From Planctomycetota bacterium (GTDB lineage: Bacteria > Planctomycetota > Planctomycetia > Pirellulales > Lacipirellulaceae): 14,011 nt of DNA. The notes under the pieces were generated by a model that was given only the letters and a program-made list of their open reading frames with translations, was not told where the DNA came from and searched no databases. Shown here one piece after another: positions 6,757 to 13,972 of the stretch. The position numbers and the translations under genes are program-made. The DNA is taken from contig JAKEGR010000186.1 of the NCBI GenBank assembly GCA_022615465.1, forward strand, positions 1 to 14,011, written 5' to 3'. Numbering within the stretch: the stretch's first letter is position 1; each line of letters opens with the position of its first letter.

Positions 6757-8172
6757 ATGATTGTCGCCATCCAACAAGACGCGCTATCGCTCAGTTGCAG
6801 CCATCTGCCCGGTTGGTGGCGGCGGCTATTGATCGCCCTGGCGATACTGGTTCTGTGCTCGTGCCGCGGGCCAACGCTGCCAAATGGTAGCGAGGCGCAG
6901 TTGGCAGCGACCATCGCGCCCCTTCTGGCAAGCCAAGTGACTGCAGAAGCCGATGCAGCCATCAAGAATGCCGCGACGGAGGCCGCGCCAACGCAGCCAC
7001 CCGTCGCCGACGATACGGAAAATAAAGCCGCCCAGGATAATGCCGCTTCCCCTGCCAAGGAGCCACCTGATTTGGGGACGACACGGGAACTGCTTCAGCC
7101 CACACTCGCCGCAGAGGATATCCCGCTGCCTGTCGTCATCCCACCCGTGGGTGTGATGTCGGATCAACGAGCCGATGTTCTCCCGGGTTCCTACCCCGGT
7201 AAAGGTTGCGCGGCGTGCAACATCCCCTCGGATCCGACCTACCAGTGCGATTCGCGGGTCATTGGTCCGAGCGATGAGTACCTGTGTGACGGCGGTGATT
7301 TCGGCTCGCCAGCGGGCGTGAAGGCCAATTGGAAAGTCGAAGGCGTCGAACAAGAAGATGCCATCGCCCACTACGACACCCTCGATGGTCGCGTCATGGT
7401 GACACCCAGCAATCGCGTGTGCATCTACGCGCCACGGTTTGGGGCTGTTCGGCGGGTGGTCAACGCAATGGCCCATGAACGCAATCAGTTCATCGAAGTA
7501 GCCCTGGAAGAGGAAACACCGGTGCGGGCCGATGAATCGCAACCCGTGGCGTCCTCGCTGCAGAGACACGCCGTGGCAATCAATCTCGGCGAGCGGCCAT
7601 CCAGCCTGTTCCGTCAGCGCCAGCAGGCCGGCGGCCTGGAAAATTTGCAAGCCACCATGGACGCCTATACGTTGCTGGCAGCTTATTCAAACCTCCACAT
7701 CATCCGTACTGGTCTGGTGGAAAACGCGGAAAAGGCACGCTTGACCCAATCGATCGATTCAGCGATTACCTGGACCGGCAACGAGGCAGCCCAGGTTGTG
7801 CTGGATACGAGAATGGCCGTCGCGATGGTAGGTGTCCGGCAAGCCGGCGTGGTCTATCAAACCGACGGTCCGGATAGCCCTCGTTTGCGGCTGATCAAAT
7901 TGGCGTCGCGCAGCCATGCCCTGCCGGGGGAAGATGTTGAATTCACCTTGCGGTACGACAACGTTGGCGATCAGCTCATCGGCAATGCGACGATTGTCGA
8001 CAACCTGACGACGCGGCTCGAATACGTGCCCAAGAGTGCCCAAAGCAGCGTCGAGGCAACCTTCATCACCGCACCGAACACCGGCGGCTCGACCATCCTG
8101 CGGTGGGAGATCCGCGACCCGGTGAAGCCGGGTGAAGGCGGCATCCTGCGGTTCCGCGCGAAGGTGCTGTAG
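6757..8172 (+). CDS. DUF11-domain envelope lipoprotein
   Basis: The ATG at 6757 gives 471 residues; a TTG at 6751 would add two. The N-terminus WWRRLLIALAILVLCSC is a lipoprotein signal with lipidation at about Cys36, followed by an Ala/Pro/Glu-rich linker (50-130). A middle domain (about 145-370) contains a CAAC pair (about 151-154), a DEYLCDGGD motif (about 172-180), and AHYDTLDGR followed by VCIYAPRFGAVRRV (about 205-233). I recall this pattern from planctomycete DUF11 proteins. The C-terminal 100 residues (from about 373: LRLIKLASRSHALPGEDVEF, then LRYDNVGDQ and NATIVDNLTTRLEYVP) form the conserved DUF11 beta-sandwich repeat, which is common in surface proteins. It completes the three-gene envelope cluster. 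An assembly or anchoring role at the cell surface is inferred. Confidence 0.85.
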   Translation: MIVAIQQDALSLSCSHLPGWWRRLLIALAILVLCSCRGPTLPNGSEAQLAATIAPLLASQVTAEADAAIKNAATEAAPTQPPVADDTENKAAQDNAASPAKEPPDLGTTRELLQPTLAAEDIPLPVVIPPVGVMSDQRADVLPGSYPGKGCAACNIPSDPTYQCDSRVIGPSDEYLCDGGDFGSPAGVKANWKVEGVEQEDAIAHYDTLDGRVMVTPSNRVCIYAPRFGAVRRVVNAMAHERNQFIEVALEEETPVRADESQPVASSLQRHAVAINLGERPSSLFRQRQQAGGLENLQATMDAYTLLAAYSNLHIIRTGLVENAEKARLTQSIDSAITWTGNEAAQVVLDTRMAVAMVGVRQAGVVYQTDGPDSPRLRLIKLASRSHALPGEDVEFTLRYDNVGDQLIGNATIVDNLTTRLEYVPKSAQSSVEATFITAPNTGGSTILRWEIRDPVKPGEGGILRFRAKVL

Positions 8173-8239
8173 GCGGCATCCCAGGACAAGTTTGGCGATC
8201 GCTGCCTCCGCAGTCATCATTCACTTCCGTTCTCTTGCC

Positions 8240-9226
8240 GTGTCTCACCTCGCGTTTCTGTTCATTGGTTGCGTCTGGGGCGCAAGCTTCATTTTGATGG
8301 AGCGCGCGACCCATGCGTTTGGGCCAGTCGGCGTAGGTCTCGGTCGTCTGGCAAGCGGGGCAGCAGTGCTCGCGGTGGTGTGGTGGCATGAACGACACAA
8401 ACACCGTGTTTCGCTGGCCGATGGCCTGCGGATCGCTGGCATCGCCCTCGTGGGGACCGCGATGCCCTATGTCATCCAGCCCTACTGCCTGGCCCAAGGG
8501 TTTGGGCACAGCTACTTCGGGATGATGGTTGCGTTTACACCGTTGGCGACGATCCTCGTCTCCGTGCCGATGCTCGGCGTCTGGCCGACGATACGGCAGG
8601 TGGTGGGCGTGCTGGGTGGATTCGTGTGCATGTTGTTCCTATTGGAGGACGGCAGCCAGCGCGGAATGCCGCCGCGGCTGTTGCTACTGGCGGTCACTGT
8701 GCCGCTCAGCTATGCACTTGGCAATACCTATTTGAAGTGGAAACTATCGCATGTTCACTCGGTGCCCCTCACCACGCTGCTCTTGGCTACGGCCGCGGCG
8801 TGGCTGGTGCCGGTCGTCTTGCTGCCGTCGGTCCCAGTCCGGCTCGGCTTGGCTGGGCCAACCGAACCGCATGATTGGCCCGTGGCCTTGGGGGCGCTCT
8901 TGTTACTTGGCGTGGTGGGCACTGGCGTGGCAATCCTGCTGTTCATCGACCTGGTGAAACAGCGCGGGCCGCTGTTTGCAGGCATGGTTACCTACGTGGT
9001 ACCGGTATTAGCGATGATGTGGGGCGCAATCGACGGCGAAACAATTACCGGACGACAAGCCGTGGCCATCGCCGGCGTGCTGGCGATGATTGCGCTCGTG
9101 CAATTTACTAAAGCAGCGGCAACGACGCTGGAATCGGAACAGGCCGAGCCGCATTTCTGCCCCTCGGAAAATCCGGCCGACACGCCTCTGGGCAGCGTGG
9201 CCTTGGAAAAGGATTTCCGCGAGTAG
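8240..9226 (+). CDS. EamA/DMT-superfamily transporter, copy 1
   Basis: The product is a very hydrophobic protein of about 328 residues, consistent with ten transmembrane helices in two EamA repeats. I chose GTG 8240 (VSHLAFLFIGCVWGASF) because helix 1 begins there and the paralogue at 10721 starts at the same point with GTG. An ATG at 8132 would add 36 non-hydrophobic residues and overlap the DUF11 gene. Landmarks are WGASFILMERATHAFGP, AQGFGHSYFG, KWKLSHVHSVPLTT (about 166) and GPLFAGMVTYVVPVLAMMWG near helix 9. The hydrophilic tail from about residue 295 is cytoplasmic. Family members export amino acids, nucleotide sugars or other small metabolites; the substrate cannot be read from the sequence. 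It faces the isomerase-like gene tail to tail. Confidence 0.85.
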   Translation: MSHLAFLFIGCVWGASFILMERATHAFGPVGVGLGRLASGAAVLAVVWWHERHKHRVSLADGLRIAGIALVGTAMPYVIQPYCLAQGFGHSYFGMMVAFTPLATILVSVPMLGVWPTIRQVVGVLGGFVCMLFLLEDGSQRGMPPRLLLLAVTVPLSYALGNTYLKWKLSHVHSVPLTTLLLATAAAWLVPVVLLPSVPVRLGLAGPTEPHDWPVALGALLLLGVVGTGVAILLFIDLVKQRGPLFAGMVTYVVPVLAMMWGAIDGETITGRQAVAIAGVLAMIALVQFTKAAATTLESEQAEPHFCPSENPADTPLGSVALEKDFRE

Positions 9227-9349
9227 GCCGCCCAGGCATTCGCAGTCTGTTGCGGAAGTGCTTCGTCAACGGGCGTACCGATCTGACTTCTTCAACGGGC
9301 TGTTAAGGAGGCGCGTCAGCTCTTGCACTTGGTTGCAGTGATGCAAAGT

Positions 9350-9367
9350 GGCCTGGGAAGTCAGGCC
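9350..9367 (-). terminator. Hairpin between convergent transporter and isomerase genes
   Basis: GGCCTG (9350-9355), a 6-nt loop and CAGGCC (9362-9367) form a perfect 6-bp stem directly after the stop codon of the minus-strand isomerase-like gene (stop at 9370-9372). On the minus strand it is followed by ACTTTGC, only a weak T-stretch. A terminator for this gene is the most natural reading, possibly bidirectional. Confidence 0.5.
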
Positions 9368-9369
9368 CC

Positions 9370-10401
9370 CTATTTCATCAGGTGGCTCATGATCAGCCAA
9401 TCGAGTTCCTCGTAATCGCGGGCGGTGATTAGCGCCGCGACCTTGGCGCGATCGAGCGATCGTGACAACTCGACGAGGCGCAAGAACATCTGCAGGCTGT
9501 TGCGCAAATGCTTGGTCGCCAACGGCGCAGGCTGCGTCCGCATCGCCTTCACATCCAGCCCTACCGTGCCGATTTCCCAAAAGCGGTTTTCATCGAGCAC
9601 ACGCACTTGATTGAAGGCTGTACGCAGATTGATCGCGCCAAACGACCGGTCTTGATCGTATTTCAGGCCGTTTTGATCGTTCAGATGCACGCCCCACAAT
9701 TTGCCAAATGCCAACGCAAAGCTGATTTCGTCTGTTGGATCCAGCCCGGCAAGGATCGCATGCGCGGTTTCCATCAGCGCGCCGACGCGCGACGGATCAC
9801 TGGCCTGAAAGCCGAGCGCGAGAGCGTGGCCCATCGTGGGAAGGTAAGCCAGGTCCATCGGTTCGTTGGGCTTCGGCTCAATGGCAATCCGCAATTTGGG
9901 ATCGTAGGCCAACAGCGCATTGATGGCCTCAAGCAGTTGACGCGCCGCGCGGCCCGCGTCTTTCGCTTCGCGCAAATAGGTGCCTTCTCGCGCCAGCCAA
10001 AGCACCATCAAGTTCGTGCCCATTTCCTGCGCGATGTCGACCGCTTTTTTCGAACGCTCAATCGCATACGCGCGGGCCTTCGGATCGTTCGAAGTGTACG
10101 CGCCGTCAATGGTCATGGGATGTTCCCATAAACGAGGCGCAACGAACTCGGCGGTGAGGCCGTGGTCGGCCAGCAATTGTCGCATCGCGCGCGCGGCCTC
10201 CCGGATTTGGGCAGCCGACAGCTTATCCAGATCGGGCACGGCATCGTCGTCATGGAACTGCACAAGCGAGAAGCCCAGTTCCTTGTAAACGGCCAGCTTC
10301 TCGGCAAAACTGCGAGCGGGCCTGACCGTCGGCCCAAACGGATCGGCGCCTTCGTGAATATTCCACGGTCCAAACGAAAAACGATAACCAAATGTATCCA
10401 C
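9370..10401 (-). CDS. Xylose-isomerase-family sugar isomerase (TIM barrel)
   Basis: I place the start at GTG 10401 because AGGAG lies six bases upstream and the product then begins (V)DTFGYRFSFGPWNIHEGADP, the usual XylA N-terminus. The longer ORF to 10470 would add 23 residues without family similarity. The 343-residue protein keeps the core of type I xylose isomerase: catalytic His50 and Asp53 (FHDDD), TSNDPKARAYAIE (103-115), EPKPNEP (175-181, Glu175 and Lys177), Glu211 and His214 (METAH), KYDQD (Asp249, Asp251) and Asp283 (GLDVK). His239 (VHLND) replaces the metal-binding Asp of HIDLN. The chain is about 45 residues shorter than the roughly 388-residue Streptomyces enzymes. It probably interconverts an aldose and a ketose in the cytoplasm with two divalent metals; xylose is not certain as substrate. 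Confidence 0.8.
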   Translation of the reverse strand: MDTFGYRFSFGPWNIHEGADPFGPTVRPARSFAEKLAVYKELGFSLVQFHDDDAVPDLDKLSAAQIREAARAMRQLLADHGLTAEFVAPRLWEHPMTIDGAYTSNDPKARAYAIERSKKAVDIAQEMGTNLMVLWLAREGTYLREAKDAGRAARQLLEAINALLAYDPKLRIAIEPKPNEPMDLAYLPTMGHALALGFQASDPSRVGALMETAHAILAGLDPTDEISFALAFGKLWGVHLNDQNGLKYDQDRSFGAINLRTAFNQVRVLDENRFWEIGTVGLDVKAMRTQPAPLATKHLRNSLQMFLRLVELSRSLDRAKVAALITARDYEELDWLIMSHLMK

Positions 10402-10406
10402 AGTGT

Positions 10407-10412
10407 ACTCCT
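10407..10412 (-). promoter_or_regulatory. Ribosome binding site of the isomerase-like gene
   Basis: The minus strand reads CAGGAGTACACTGTG. The AGGAG core is six bases before the GTG at 10401 and decides that start over upstream ATGs at 10437 and 10470, which lack well-spaced Shine-Dalgarno sites. It is one of the few strong sites in this window. Confidence 0.7.
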
Positions 10413-10520
10413 GAAAAAATTGAAGTGGGGATGGCATTTTAGTCGTGCCGGCTCCACGCTGTAAAGGCATATGGGGCTTCCTGCACCCTCGGCCTTATTC
10501 CCGATGAATCTGCTCTGCCA

Positions 10521-10537
10521 CAGCCGGCCACCGGCTG
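10521..10537. repeat. REP-like palindrome CAGCCGG-CCA-CCGGCTG
   Basis: A perfect 7-bp stem with a 3-nt loop, bordered by CCA and CTACA. It lies in the divergent gap 10402-10720 between the isomerase-like gene and the second transporter. From memory, GTAGCAGCCGGTGGCCGGCT-type elements are frequent in planctomycete intergenic DNA. The rest of the gap holds a smaller GAACC/GGTTC hairpin (10563-10577) and no gene I can support. Confidence 0.6.
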
Positions 10538-10720
10538 CTACAATTTCGTGGCAACGCCGGCGCGAACCAATGCGGTTCGGCAGGCGTCCTGCTGGCTGGG
10601 GCTGCGGCGGCGGTCGTTCCGGTCACCCACAGCGTGGAACCAATTCAGTGCGTCCGCCAACGCCTATGCGGCAAACCGATCGCCGCCTTGTTGCCCCTCA
10701 CCTCTGACCTCCGCACCGCC

Positions 10721-11779
10721 GTGGCACATCTCGCGTTTGTTTTCTGTAGTTTGGTTTGGGGGTCCTCGTTCATTTTGCTCGAGCGTGTCACGCATGCTTT
10801 CGGGCCAGTAGAAAGCGGCATCTGGCGGTCGTTGGGCGGTGCCGCCGTCGTGGGCGCGGCATGGTGGTTGCAATGCCGCGATTTTCGTCTTTCGCGGCGA
10901 GATTGGGCGCATCTGCTCTTTCTGACAATCGCCGTCAATGTGCTGCCGCAGGTAATTCTGCCCTACGTGCTGGCGCAAGGCTTCGGGCACAGCTTCTTCG
11001 GCACGCTGGTCGCGCCCATTCCACTACTGACCATCCTGATATCGATTCCGATGCTCGGCACGTGGCCGACGTGGCGGCAACTCTGCGGTGTGCTGGGTGG
11101 CCTCGTGTGCTTGGGGTTAATTGTAGAGGATGGCTTTGATCGCGGCATGTCGCTCGGACTGCTGGCGCTGGCACTGGTGATTCCATTCTCCTCGGCCTTT
11201 AGCAATACGTACATCAAGTGGAAGTTGTCGCACGTGCCCGCCGCGCCGCTCACCACGGCGATGCATGCCGTCGCCGTGTCGTCGCTCTTACTACTTCTGT
11301 TCTCCCAGCCCACGATGGAGTCGCTGCACCTGACGGGTCCAGCCGCTCCGGTAGTGACGCCGACGGTCATCGTTTCGCTGTTGGCGCTCGGCTTGATCGG
11401 AAACGGCATCTCGACGCTCGTGTTCATCTGGATGATTCTCAAGGAAGGCCCGTTGTTTGCCGGCATGACGACGTACGTGGTGCCGGTGCTCGCCTTGTTG
11501 TGGGGCCAATTCGATCACGAAGCAATCAACTCGGGGCAGATGATTGCCATTGCCGGAGTGCTGGCGATGGTCGCACTCGTCCAGTCGGGGTCGCGACGGC
11601 CGGTCGCCCCGCCAGAACCGGCCCTCGCACCGCAGACGCTCTCGCTGCCGGAAGCCGTCGCCGAGGCGATCGTTTCCACACCGCTGTTCCCCGAGCCGCA
11701 GGTAATGGTAGCAGCCACCTACGCGGAATCCGCTTTCCTCGATCGCGTTACCTCGCAGCCGGAATCGCAAGTGGCCTAA
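10721..11779 (+). CDS. EamA/DMT-superfamily transporter, copy 2
   Basis: A paralogue of the 8240 gene, about 352 residues from GTG 10721 (VAHLAFVFCSLVWGSSFILL); TTG codons at 10688 and 10691 are less likely starts. It has ten predicted helices in two EamA units. Motifs shared with copy 1 include ERVTHAFGPVESG, AQGFGHSFFGTLVA, SIPMLGTWPTWRQLCGVLGG, NTYIKWKLSHV (about 165) and EGPLFAGMTTYVVPVLALLWG. By eye about half of all residues match, with the best conservation in helices 1, 3-5 and 9, so the duplication is old. It ends in a hydrophilic tail of about 60 residues rich in Pro, Glu and Ala that is unlike copy 1. Small-molecule export is the family role; the substrate is unknown. The aminotransferase gene follows 130 bp downstream on the same strand. 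Confidence 0.85.
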   Translation: MAHLAFVFCSLVWGSSFILLERVTHAFGPVESGIWRSLGGAAVVGAAWWLQCRDFRLSRRDWAHLLFLTIAVNVLPQVILPYVLAQGFGHSFFGTLVAPIPLLTILISIPMLGTWPTWRQLCGVLGGLVCLGLIVEDGFDRGMSLGLLALALVIPFSSAFSNTYIKWKLSHVPAAPLTTAMHAVAVSSLLLLLFSQPTMESLHLTGPAAPVVTPTVIVSLLALGLIGNGISTLVFIWMILKEGPLFAGMTTYVVPVLALLWGQFDHEAINSGQMIAIAGVLAMVALVQSGSRRPVAPPEPALAPQTLSLPEAVAEAIVSTPLFPEPQVMVAATYAESAFLDRVTSQPESQVA

Positions 11780-11909
11780 TTACGAAACCGATCAAGAACC
11801 ACTTCCTTGCCTTCGGTCAGGACTTCCCACCAGACAGCTTCACGGCCGCACGAACTGGTCTTGTCCCTATGGTCAGGTACAATGCCACTCTGGAAAGGCC
11901 TACCCCTTG

Positions 11910-13013
11910 ATGCACCCTTGGCTTGCTGAACGCACCGCGAAATTCGACAGCTCGGGCATCCGCAAGGTGTTCGATCTGGCGGCGCAAATGCGCGACCCGA
12001 TCAATCTCTCGATCGGTCAGCCCGATTTCACCGTGCCGGAAGCCGTCAAGGAAGCGGCCATCGCGGCAATTTGGGGCGACAAGAATGGCTACAGCGTCAC
12101 GCAAGGCATCCCGCAGTTAGGCGAGGCGATCCAAGCACGCATCGACGCGGAGTATGACCATTCGGATCGCCGAGTCCTGATCACCTCCGGCACCAGCGGT
12201 GCGCTGGTGCTTGCCGCGCTGGCGATGATCAATCCGGGCGACGAAGTGATCGTTTTTGATCCGTACTTCGTGATGTATCCCGCACTCGTGGGCATGGTGG
12301 GTGGACGTTGCGTAATGATTGATACGTATCCCGATTTCCGGATCGATCCGGAGCGGGTGGCCGCTGCGATTACACGGCGAACGAAAATGATCTTGCTCAA
12401 CAGCCCCGCCAATCCGACCGGGGCCGTGGCCGGTGAAGCGGAAGTGCGAGCACTTGCGGAGTTGGCCGCGCGGCACAACATCGCGCTCGTGAGCGATGAG
12501 ATTTACCGCGAGTTCTGCTATGACGCACCGCTCGTGTGCCCTGCGCGGTGGAACGATCAGACAATTGTCGTCGACGGATTCAGCAAGACGTACGGCGTGA
12601 CGGGCTGGCGGCTCGGCTTCGTGCATGGCCCGGCGGCAGTGATCGACAAGCTGACGATGCTGCAACAATACACGTTCGTCTGCGCTCCGCACCCCCTGCA
12701 ATGGGCCGCCCTCGCGGCGCTCGATGTCGACGTGAGCCAGTACGTGGCCGATTATCGCCACCGTCGCGATCTGGTCGTCCATGGGCTGATCGACGCCGGT
12801 TACGAGGTGACCAAACCCGGCGGAGCGTTCTACATATTTCCCAAAGTGCCCAACGGCACCGGCAGCGAATTCGTTGCCCGCGCGATCGCCAAGGAACTGC
12901 TCATCATCCCAGGCAACATCTTCAGCGGCCGAGACACACACTTCCGTATTTCCTGCGCCGCAAGCGAGGCAACGCTCTTACGCGGGTTGGACGTGCTGCG
13001 ACGATTACTCTGA
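11910..13013 (+). CDS. Class I/II PLP-dependent aminotransferase
   Basis: The 367-residue protein starts at ATG 11910, 11 bases after a GGAAAGG stretch; TTG 11907 (one codon earlier) is also possible. The fold-type I features are in order: INLSIGQPDF (31-40), a GYSVTQGIPQL segment (60-70), Tyr119 (FDPYF) for ring stacking, NSPANPTG (164-171, Asn168), SDEIY (195-199, Asp196 and Tyr199), FSKTYGVTGWRLG (224-236, with the Schiff-base Lys226 and Arg234), and FRIS (345-348) with the carboxylate-binding Arg346. It therefore moves amino groups between an amino acid and a 2-oxo acid in the cytoplasm. It fits the aspartate/aromatic aminotransferase I-gamma group and is slightly short (usual 380-400). 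The exact substrate is not evident. A TACAAT at 11878-11883 may be a -10 element, with no good -35. Confidence 0.88.
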   Translation: MHPWLAERTAKFDSSGIRKVFDLAAQMRDPINLSIGQPDFTVPEAVKEAAIAAIWGDKNGYSVTQGIPQLGEAIQARIDAEYDHSDRRVLITSGTSGALVLAALAMINPGDEVIVFDPYFVMYPALVGMVGGRCVMIDTYPDFRIDPERVAAAITRRTKMILLNSPANPTGAVAGEAEVRALAELAARHNIALVSDEIYREFCYDAPLVCPARWNDQTIVVDGFSKTYGVTGWRLGFVHGPAAVIDKLTMLQQYTFVCAPHPLQWAALAALDVDVSQYVADYRHRRDLVVHGLIDAGYEVTKPGGAFYIFPKVPNGTGSEFVARAIAKELLIIPGNIFSGRDTHFRISCAASEATLLRGLDVLRRLL

Positions 13014-13074
13014 TCCGACAACCCCCTGCGAACCTATGGAACACAAACGGTCCCTGGGCAGGCCGCACGGCCGA

Positions 13075-13138
13075 TCAGTGTTTCAAAATGGGCCAGGTGT
13101 GGCACACCCAGGGCGTGCCACCCAATTTGAATAACTGA
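13075..13138. repeat. Long imperfect hairpin after the aminotransferase gene
   Basis: The inner stem GTGGCAC (13099-13105) / GTGCCAC (13115-13121) is perfect with a 9-nt loop. The outer arms ATCAGTGTTTCAAAATGGG and CCCAATTTGAATAACTGAT are also complementary apart from a few positions. The unit lies about 60 bp after the aminotransferase stop. It may stop or protect the transcript, or be a MITE/REP-like element. The 13014-13222 gap contains nothing else that I can name. Confidence 0.6.
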
Positions 13139-13222
13139 TTGGCCCTGGAGAAGCCGATCAGCGTTTGACAGCCAGACGCTGCCCTCGGATAATGTGGTCT
13201 TCCCGCGAACGTGACAGCGTGC

Positions 13223-13296
13223 GGGCGCGTAGCTCAGTTGGTTAGAGCGCAGCCCTGATAAGGCTGAGGTCCCAAGTTCGAGTCTTGGCGCGCCCA
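13223..13296 (+). tRNA. tRNA-Ile (anticodon GAT)
   Basis: Acceptor arms GGGCGCG (13223-13229) and CGCGCCC (13289-13295) pair fully, with discriminator A at 13296. The D-arm is GCTC...GAGC. The anticodon stem CAGCC/GGCTG encloses loop CTGATAA with GAT at 13257-13259. The T-arm contains TTCGAGT. CCA is not encoded, so a CCA-adding enzyme is needed. It reads Ile codons AUC and AUU. Together with the tRNA-Ala gene it forms the pair normally found in the rRNA spacer, but no 16S or 23S sequence is adjacent in this window. Confidence 0.97.
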
Positions 13297-13323
13297 CTGG
13301 GGCCAGACCCTGGACAAATGTGG

Positions 13324-13345
13324 GGAACGCCGTTCCCGGCGTTCC
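13324..13345. repeat. Palindrome GGAACGCCG/CGGCGTTCC between the tRNA genes
   Basis: A perfect 9-bp stem GGAACGCCG/CGGCGTTCC around the 4-nt loop TTCC, starting 28 bp after tRNA-Ile. It resembles the GGAACGCC core of the palindrome at 5885-5904 and so may belong to the same repeat class. As an RNA it would be a stable processing or pausing hairpin. Confidence 0.6.
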
Positions 13346-13358
13346 GTTTCGGACCAAA

Positions 13359-13435
13359 GGGGTCAGGTCCATTTTTTCGGTCGACGCCAGTACGGTGGAG
13401 TTTGAGCGTGTTGGCCGAAAAATGAACCACACCCC
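13359..13435. repeat. Inverted-repeat element (GGGGTCAGGT ends) between the tRNA genes
   Basis: The left end GGGGTCAGGTCCATTTTTTC (13359-13378) then GG matches the reverse complement of the right end (13415-13435), which reads GGGGTGTGGTTCATTTTTCG then G. There are a few differences and one indel. The ends enclose about 34 nt with no coding capacity. I recall GGGGTCAGGT-type ends from REP elements mobilised by Y1-family (RAYT/IS200-like) transposases. No transposase is present here, so it would be a non-autonomous copy. Confidence 0.55.
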
Positions 13436-13457
13436 TGGACCAAAACCGATCACCATC

Positions 13458-13530
13458 GGGGCCGTAGCTCAGTTGGGAGAGCGCCAGCTTTGCAAGCTGG
13501 ATGTCGAGGGTTCGAGTCCCTTCGGCTCCA
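13458..13530 (+). tRNA. tRNA-Ala (anticodon TGC)
   Basis: Acceptor arms GGGGCCG (13458-13464) and CGGCTCC (13523-13529) pair with one G-T, with discriminator A at 13530. The anticodon stem CCAGC/GCTGG surrounds loop TTTGCAA with TGC at 13491-13493. The T-arm contains GGTTCGAGTCC. The acceptor stem has a G-C pair rather than the usual G-U at position 3:70, but the third pair from the 5' end is a G-T wobble, consistent with the alanine identity element. No CCA is encoded. It lies 161 bp after tRNA-Ile and could be cotranscribed with it. Confidence 0.97.
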
Positions 13531-13773
13531 CTAAACGTAAGTCCAAGCCGAAACAAGTCATGTTACCGCATGGACGTGGCATCATTCGCCACGCTTCATT
13601 TGAAGGCGGCAAGGTCGAAGCGGGGGGCAGTCGGTCCTACATAAACTCCACGGTTCGACGCATGGTACGGATATTCCGGTGGGTAACGCCGGTCGTTGGA
13701 AGTTGCACGAACCCATCGTTCTGGATGGCAAGCGTCAAGAGCCTGCCGACGATGGTGATTCGGCTTGGAGCCG

Positions 13774-13971
13774 CTAGCCGGCATGAGACGCCGCCGCGAT
13801 AGCGGCCGCGGCCGCTTGTTCGATGACCGTCTGAGAACTCTGGCCTCGTACCGATACCAACGCGGTCGGCGTTCCTGCCCCGTACCCCTTCAAGGGGTTG
13901 TGCCAGAGTTTCTTCGGGTGCAGGCTCGTTTCTACGTATTGGTCTTTGAGAAAGGGGCTCCCTCCGTCCAA
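13774..13971 (-). CDS. Possible small protein, unknown function
   Basis: This minus-strand frame encodes about 65 residues with plausible codon use: LHPKKLWHNPLKGYGAGTPT, then ALVSVRGQ and VIEQAAAAAIAAASHAG at the end. The only upstream start in frame is TTG 13971; a TGA lies at 13987-13989. GGAGGGAG occurs at about 13957-13964, inside the reading frame, so it is not a well-placed ribosome site for TTG 13971. It may be the C-terminal remnant of a longer gene, or chance coding in structured DNA. I do not recognise the family. The flanking 13531-13773 contains no gene I can support. Confidence 0.35.
   Translation of the reverse strand: MDGGSPFLKDQYVETSLHPKKLWHNPLKGYGAGTPTALVSVRGQSSQTVIEQAAAAAIAAASHAG
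13836..13910. repeat. Structured region: long-range stem with inner hairpin
   Basis: AACTCTGGC (13836-13844) and GCCAGAGTT (13902-13910) are perfectly complementary over 9 bp. They enclose an inner hairpin ACCCCT/AGGGGT (13884-13889/13893-13898). The region could be an RNA structure or part of a repeat, and it overlaps the possible small minus-strand ORF. Confidence 0.4.
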
Positions 13972-13972
13972 G

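Noticed and set aside
6826..7650. Minus-strand ORF of 274 codons
   Set aside because: It is antisense to the DUF11 lipoprotein; composition and lack of motifs indicate a shadow.
12117..12941. Minus-strand ORF of 274 codons
   Set aside because: It is antisense to the well-supported aminotransferase and has no family motif.
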